64,000 nt of DNA from NCBI RefSeq assembly GCF_041505935.1, contig NZ_CP140110.1, one strand, 5' to 3'. Numbering within the stretch: position 1 is the first letter of the stretch; every line of letters starts with the position of its first letter. Source of the DNA: Fervidobacterium_A thailandense. GTDB lineage: Bacteria > Thermotogota > Thermotogae > Thermotogales > Fervidobacteriaceae. The translations under genes were made by a program, and so were the position numbers. The notes under the pieces were generated by a model, which made no database searches, had not been told where the DNA came from, and saw only the letters and a program-made list of their open reading frames with translations. Of the stretch, positions 60,149-64,000 are shown one piece after another.

Positions 60149-61213
60149 TCATATGTTGAACCTTATTGTGATTATATCACCATCTTCAACGACGTAATCC
60201 TTACCAACGAGTTTAACCAGTCCAGCTTCTTTTACAGCTTTCTCGGAACCTAACCTAATCAAGTCGTCGTATTTCATCACTTCTGCCTTTATGAAACCTC
60301 GTGCGAGATCCGAATGAATTGCTCCAGCTGCGTCAACTGCTGTTGCACCTTTCCTCAACGTCCAGGCGCGTACCTCGTCTTTACCTACCGTGAAGAACGA
60401 GATCAGGCCGACCTGGTTGTAAAGTGCGCGTGAGAGCCGCTGGATACCGCTCTCTTCGGCCCCGATTTCTTTGAGGAATTCGACACGTTCCTCTTCACTT
60501 AGTGCGTTTAACTCCATCTCGAGTTTTCCGCAAAGTTCAACGTAGGCGAAGTTGTTCTTCGCACAGATTTTGAGAACCTCGTTCTTGGTCTCGTAGTCTT
60601 TTCGCTGAAATTGTTCCTCATCCAAATTCACGGTTACGGCTATGGGTTTCAACGTCACAAGCGAGAAGCCACCGAGAAGTTTCTTTTCGTCGTCCGTAAG
60701 CTCGAGTTTGGATAAAAGTTCCTCGTTTTCCAGGACTTCCACAAGTCTCTTGAGTAATTTGAGCTCGGTTTCTTCTTTCGGCTCAAGCTTGCGTTTCGCG
60801 TTTTCAAGACGTTCAATCCTACCGGTGATGATATCTAAGTCTCTGAAGAGGAATTCATCGAGAGTTGCCTTAAGTTGGTCTACTGGTTTTTCTACTTCGG
60901 GAGTCGGTACGCTTTCGTTCTTGAAGGCCCTTATCACGAGCATCAACGCTTCAACGCTTTGGAGTGCGTTGAAAACCTGCGTTCTTTCCTTTTTGTCGTT
61001 GATCTTGAGAGGAGGTGTATCGAAGAACTCGAGTGTTGCGTAGGTTACTTTCTTTGGTTCGTACATTTTGGCTAAAGTGTCTACCCTCGGATCGTGCACT
61101 TTTGCCGTACCCCGTTGGTGTTCCTGAGCGAAGAGATCAACTTCTAAGCCTGTTAGCAAGGAGAATATCGTCGTCTTTCCGACTTGGGACAATCCAACGA
61201 TTCCGATTTTCAT
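60149..61213 (-). CDS. ychF: Obg-like ATPase YchF
   Basis: 354 residues from ATG 61213 (GGGAGG upstream). P-loop GLSQVGKTTIFSLLTGLEV at residue 6, then a coiled-coil region near 130-200, and a C-terminal TGS domain with RAWTLRKGATAVDAAGAIHS. It prefers ATP to GTP and binds ribosomes, with a role in stress responses. The switch motif reads FFDTPPLK instead of DxxG, somewhat unusual. Confidence 0.92.
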   Translation of the reverse strand: MKIGIVGLSQVGKTTIFSLLTGLEVDLFAQEHQRGTAKVHDPRVDTLAKMYEPKKVTYATLEFFDTPPLKINDKKERTQVFNALQSVEALMLVIRAFKNESVPTPEVEKPVDQLKATLDEFLFRDLDIITGRIERLENAKRKLEPKEETELKLLKRLVEVLENEELLSKLELTDDEKKLLGGFSLVTLKPIAVTVNLDEEQFQRKDYETKNEVLKICAKNNFAYVELCGKLEMELNALSEEERVEFLKEIGAEESGIQRLSRALYNQVGLISFFTVGKDEVRAWTLRKGATAVDAAGAIHSDLARGFIKAEVMKYDDLIRLGSEKAVKEAGLVKLVGKDYVVEDGDIITIRFNI

Positions 61214-61229
61214 TCTTGTTGCCTCCCAT

Positions 61230-62189
61230 CTAACTCCTTTCAACGAAGACTTTGCGCAGTTTTAAGACCCTTTCGTTTCGACCTTGCCTGATCAGTGTTT
61301 TGATGAAACTTGAAGAACGTTCGGCGATCGCTATGGCTATCAGACGGTTATCGTGAAAAATCTGGACAAGGTCGCCTTTTTCGAACTCGTCGAACTTTTC
61401 CAGGTCCTCAACTTTCGGTTGGATACCGTTTGAGATCTTTTGTTTGTCTTTCACATGCACCTTAGGAAAGTCCAGCACCATTTCCATCCGGATTAAGTGT
61501 GGGAATACGTTTCGAGTCTCTCTCAATTCGCTAAGCGGTATACTGTCTTCCACCCGGAACTTTCCGACCCGTAGTCTTCGAAGCTCGACCGCTGTTGCAC
61601 CGCAACCAAGCGCGTAACCAATATCCATGCATAAACTCCGAATGTAAGTTCCGGACGAGACTTCCACAACGAACTCGGCGAACGGAAGTTCGATCTTCAA
61701 GTCGGTCACCGAATAAATCTCAACTTCACGTGGTGGTAGGCTTATTATCTTCCCTTCCCTGGCAAGTTCGTAAAGTTTTCTCCCCTGGTACTTCTTCGCC
61801 GAGTAAGCTGGTGGAACTTGTTTGTACTTACCAACGAACGACAGTATAACCGATTTTACCGCTTCCGGTTCCACGTTAACTTCGTGTGTTTCCATAACGG
61901 TGCCGGTTATGTCGAACGTGTCGGTTATCAGTCCGAGTTGCATTTTCACATGGTAGACTTTGCGTTCACCTTGCAGGTACTCGAGTAACCTCGTTGCCTT
62001 ACCAAGTCCAACCACAAGTAGACCAGTTGCGAATGGATCCAGCGTACCAGCGTGACCTATTTGTTGGATACCGGTAATCTTTCTTAGTTCTTCAACCACG
62101 TCGTGGGATGTTATTCCCTTTGGCTTGTCAACCAAAAGAATTCCGTCGAGTTTTGCGCAACTTTGTTGAAGAGTTTCGAAGTTGATCAT
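61230..62189 (-). CDS. truB: tRNA pseudouridine(55) synthase
   Basis: 319 residues. GILLVDKPKGITSHDVVEEL near 16, and catalytic Asp in GHAGTLDPFATGLLVVGLGK near 44. SSGTYIRSLCMDIGYALGCG near 179 and a C-terminal PUA-like region complete it. Makes pseudouridine 55 in the T-arm of tRNAs. Followed by ychF after 16 nt. Confidence 0.96.
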   Translation of the reverse strand: MINFETLQQSCAKLDGILLVDKPKGITSHDVVEELRKITGIQQIGHAGTLDPFATGLLVVGLGKATRLLEYLQGERKVYHVKMQLGLITDTFDITGTVMETHEVNVEPEAVKSVILSFVGKYKQVPPAYSAKKYQGRKLYELAREGKIISLPPREVEIYSVTDLKIELPFAEFVVEVSSGTYIRSLCMDIGYALGCGATAVELRRLRVGKFRVEDSIPLSELRETRNVFPHLIRMEMVLDFPKVHVKDKQKISNGIQPKVEDLEKFDEFEKGDLVQIFHDNRLIAIAIAERSSSFIKTLIRQGRNERVLKLRKVFVERS

Positions 62190-62245
62190 CGATCTTCACC
62201 TTTCCGTACCGACCGCGTAGTTTTCATATAACCAATGGCCAAATA

Positions 62246-63226
62246 TTACCAGTTTTCCAAGAACCTCACATCGTTTCTGATGAGATCACGGATGTCTTTA
62301 ATTCCGTACTTAACCATGGCAATCCTTTCGATTCCCAAACCGAATGCCAGCCCACGCCATCTTTCCGGGTCGTACCCGACGTTTTTAAACACGTTCGGGT
62401 GGACCATGCCAGCACCGAGCACTTCGAACCAACGGTTGTTGAAGTATATGTCCACTTCGAAACTCGGCTCTGTGAACGGAAAGTAACTTGGTCTGAGACG
62501 AACTTTTGTGTTCTCACCAAGCAGTCTCCTTGCGAACTCTTCAAGGAAGTATTTCAGATGTCTAACGGTGACATCGTGATCAACGTAAAGACCTTCCATC
62601 TGCGTGAACATCGGCAAGTGCGTCGCGTCGTAATCTCTCCGGTAGACACGACCGGGAGATATTATTGCAAGTGGTGGTTTTCTGGAGAGCATGGTTCTTA
62701 TCTGTACCGGAGATGTGTGGGTGCGCAGTAAGTACTTTTCGTTTATATAGAAAGAATCGTGCAGATCGCGAGCAGGGTGCCATTCGGGAGTGTTGAGTGC
62801 GTCGAAGTTGTACCACGGTTCTTCGATCTCCGGGCCCTCGACGATTGAAAAGCCCATCGAGATGAAAATGTCTTCGAGTTCTTCCTGTACTTTCGTGAGT
62901 ATATGAAGATGCCCAAGGCTTCTACGTGTGCCCGGCATCGTTGGGTCGGCCCAGAGCTTTCTGTTTAGTTCCTCCTTTTCAAGTCGAGCGATTTCAGCTT
63001 TCTTTTCTTCGAGTATTCTCTCTATCTCGTCCTTCAATTCGTTGACCATGCGGCCCCAGTTCGGCCTTTCTTCTGGTGGTAGGTCTTTGAGACGTTTCAT
63101 TAGCGATGTGACTGTTCCTGCCTTTCCTAAATACTTAACGCGCACGTCGTTCAATTCTCGACTCGTCGAGACCTTGGCAATTTCTTCGCGAGCCTCTTCG
63201 AGTATCCTACTCAGTTCCTCGGTCAT
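62246..63226 (-). CDS. pheS: Phenylalanyl-tRNA synthetase alpha subunit
   Basis: 326 residues from ATG 63226 (GGGGG 7 nt upstream). N-terminal coiled coil (~1-80), then class II catalytic core: motif 2 in ISPGRVYRRDYDATHLPMFT near 195-215 and motif 3 in GLAFGLGIERIAMVKYG near 295. GMVHPNVFKNVGYDP is the family's Phe-binding loop. Works as alpha2-beta2 with PheT, which is not downstream here (truB follows instead). Confidence 0.96.
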   Translation of the reverse strand: MTEELSRILEEAREEIAKVSTSRELNDVRVKYLGKAGTVTSLMKRLKDLPPEERPNWGRMVNELKDEIERILEEKKAEIARLEKEELNRKLWADPTMPGTRRSLGHLHILTKVQEELEDIFISMGFSIVEGPEIEEPWYNFDALNTPEWHPARDLHDSFYINEKYLLRTHTSPVQIRTMLSRKPPLAIISPGRVYRRDYDATHLPMFTQMEGLYVDHDVTVRHLKYFLEEFARRLLGENTKVRLRPSYFPFTEPSFEVDIYFNNRWFEVLGAGMVHPNVFKNVGYDPERWRGLAFGLGIERIAMVKYGIKDIRDLIRNDVRFLENW

Positions 63227-63239
63227 CGGATATCCCCCT

Positions 63240-64000
63240 TTAAATAGCACTCAAGCGTTTGTAGCTCAGCTTTTTTAATACAATCAACAACCCCGCGCCC
63301 ACCGAAATCCAAACCAACAACAAAACGACGTTTCCGGTCCCGTGGAACCCCGGGGTGATCGGGTAAAGTGAACCTGTGAGGAGTCCCAAGATGAAATTCA
63401 TTATCGAACTCCTGGCTTTCTCAAACCAAAGGTTCAGTAATCGCACTATGACCACGATGCCCACCAGAATTCCAACACCAAGCGAAATCAAAAACAAGAT
63501 TTCTTTGCTCGTTATCTTGAGCGGAAACCTGGAGACTATCTCGATCGCTTGGTGATAATACCCAAGTAACATGAGAACAAGCGAACCACTCAGTCCAGGT
63601 AACACCATCGAAGCACCCGCTAGTGCCCCGGAGAGTGGGATAAAGACGAAAAGTTCCGCGGTTGAAAGATTTCCGAGATCTCTCACAAAACCACCATGGG
63701 CTAAGAAGTACGGAAATACGACCACAAAGAAACCTGCTAAGAACTCAACGATTCTGAAGTGTTTTACCTGATCCTTCAAATCGTACAGGGAGAAAAGTAT
63801 CAGCCCGTAGAAAAACGCGTAAGTGTAATAAGGATATGTCTTGAACGCGAACACAAGTACTTTGCTCCCCAGTAATAGTCCGAGTACGACACCAACACCA
63901 AGAACAACAAGGAACAGCAGGTCGTCCCTTTTCAACCTAAGTTTTGTCAATCCATCCACCGTGTTTATGAGTCTTTCGAATACACCCACAATTACGGCCA
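63240..64000 (-). CDS. DUF368 membrane protein (partial, cut by window end)
   Basis: At least 253 residues, continuing beyond the window: the frame is open through base 64000 and the usual N-terminal motif region is missing. About eight hydrophobic segments. The conserved GASMVLPGLSGSLVLMLLGY near the middle is the second copy of the DUF368 motif. Related proteins have been implicated in undecaprenyl-phosphate recycling, which is a possible role. It lies 14 nt upstream of pheS, in the same direction. Confidence 0.85.
   Translation of the reverse strand, partial: AVIVGVFERLINTVDGLTKLRLKRDDLLFLVVLGVGVVLGLLLGSKVLVFAFKTYPYYTYAFFYGLILFSLYDLKDQVKHFRIVEFLAGFFVVVFPYFLAHGGFVRDLGNLSTAELFVFIPLSGALAGASMVLPGLSGSLVLMLLGYYHQAIEIVSRFPLKITSKEILFLISLGVGILVGIVVIVRLLNLWFEKARSSIMNFILGLLTGSLYPITPGFHGTGNVVLLLVWISVGAGLLIVLKKLSYKRLSAI

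Overview
The window looks like chromosome of a thermophilic member of the Thermotogota, most likely a Fervidobacterium-type organism. This rests on gene content and protein character (pyrophosphate-dependent PPDK, M32 carboxypeptidase, FabK, Lys/Glu-rich proteins, many GTG/TTG starts, strong GGAGG ribosome binding sites); no rRNA or tRNA gene is present to confirm it. Several starts were moved downstream of the longest possible frame because an AGGAGG-type site sits 5-10 nt before an internal start codon.

Layout. 1-14.0 kb: a chemoreceptor gene, then a long leftward run of housekeeping genes (rpsT, metK, an M23 peptidase, hflX, hfq, an M32 peptidase, comM, a NUDIX hydrolase, a PQQ-repeat protein, an rRNA methyltransferase). 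14.3-17.7 kb: a rightward three-gene operon for a flavin/iron-sulfur amine or amino-acid dehydrogenase of the HcnABC type. 17.7-23.2 kb: a response regulator-GGDEF protein, ZIP and MFS transporters with palindromes in their promoters, an M42 peptidase and a TSUP permease. 23.2-30.5 kb: leftward UVR-motif gene, pth, rplY, prs, glmU and ppdK. 30.6-32.6 kb: two tandem paralogous alpha/beta hydrolases.

32.6-43.6 kb is accessory and is the most interesting part. A 244-bp segment with nested inverted repeats lies next to a tiny free-standing transcription unit. That unit has a consensus promoter, 23 nt identical to the 3' part of the CRISPR repeat, a 38-nt guide-like segment and a terminator. The guide-like segment is complementary to the predicted transcript of the neighbouring structured element (18 contiguous nt, 25 of 27 in all). 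The arrangement resembles a CreA-type solitary crRNA aimed at its neighbour. Next come a divergent DprA-like (SLOG) gene, a small membrane protein and a ComF-like phosphoribosyltransferase in one operon. Two CRISPR arrays follow with related leaders and repeats: the first has 32 repeats and is split by an insertion sequence, the second has 14 repeats plus two decayed ones. After them come a small membrane peptide and a solitary cas6. No interference or adaptation genes are in the window.

43.7-52.5 kb holds a fatty-acid synthesis operon (fabG, bioY, fabD, fabK, fabZ, fabF and a degV-like gene) and the divergent acpP. Two tandem copies of the same insertion sequence now separate acpP from its apparent promoter. 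52.6-64 kb holds a glycerophosphodiester phosphodiesterase, a periplasmic-binding-like protein and a TPR-like protein, folE2, an L7Ae-like protein, an AAA-ATPase/nuclease-like protein, a GNAT protein, then leftward genes: radical SAM, RemA-like, ychF, truB, pheS and a DUF368 protein cut by the window edge.
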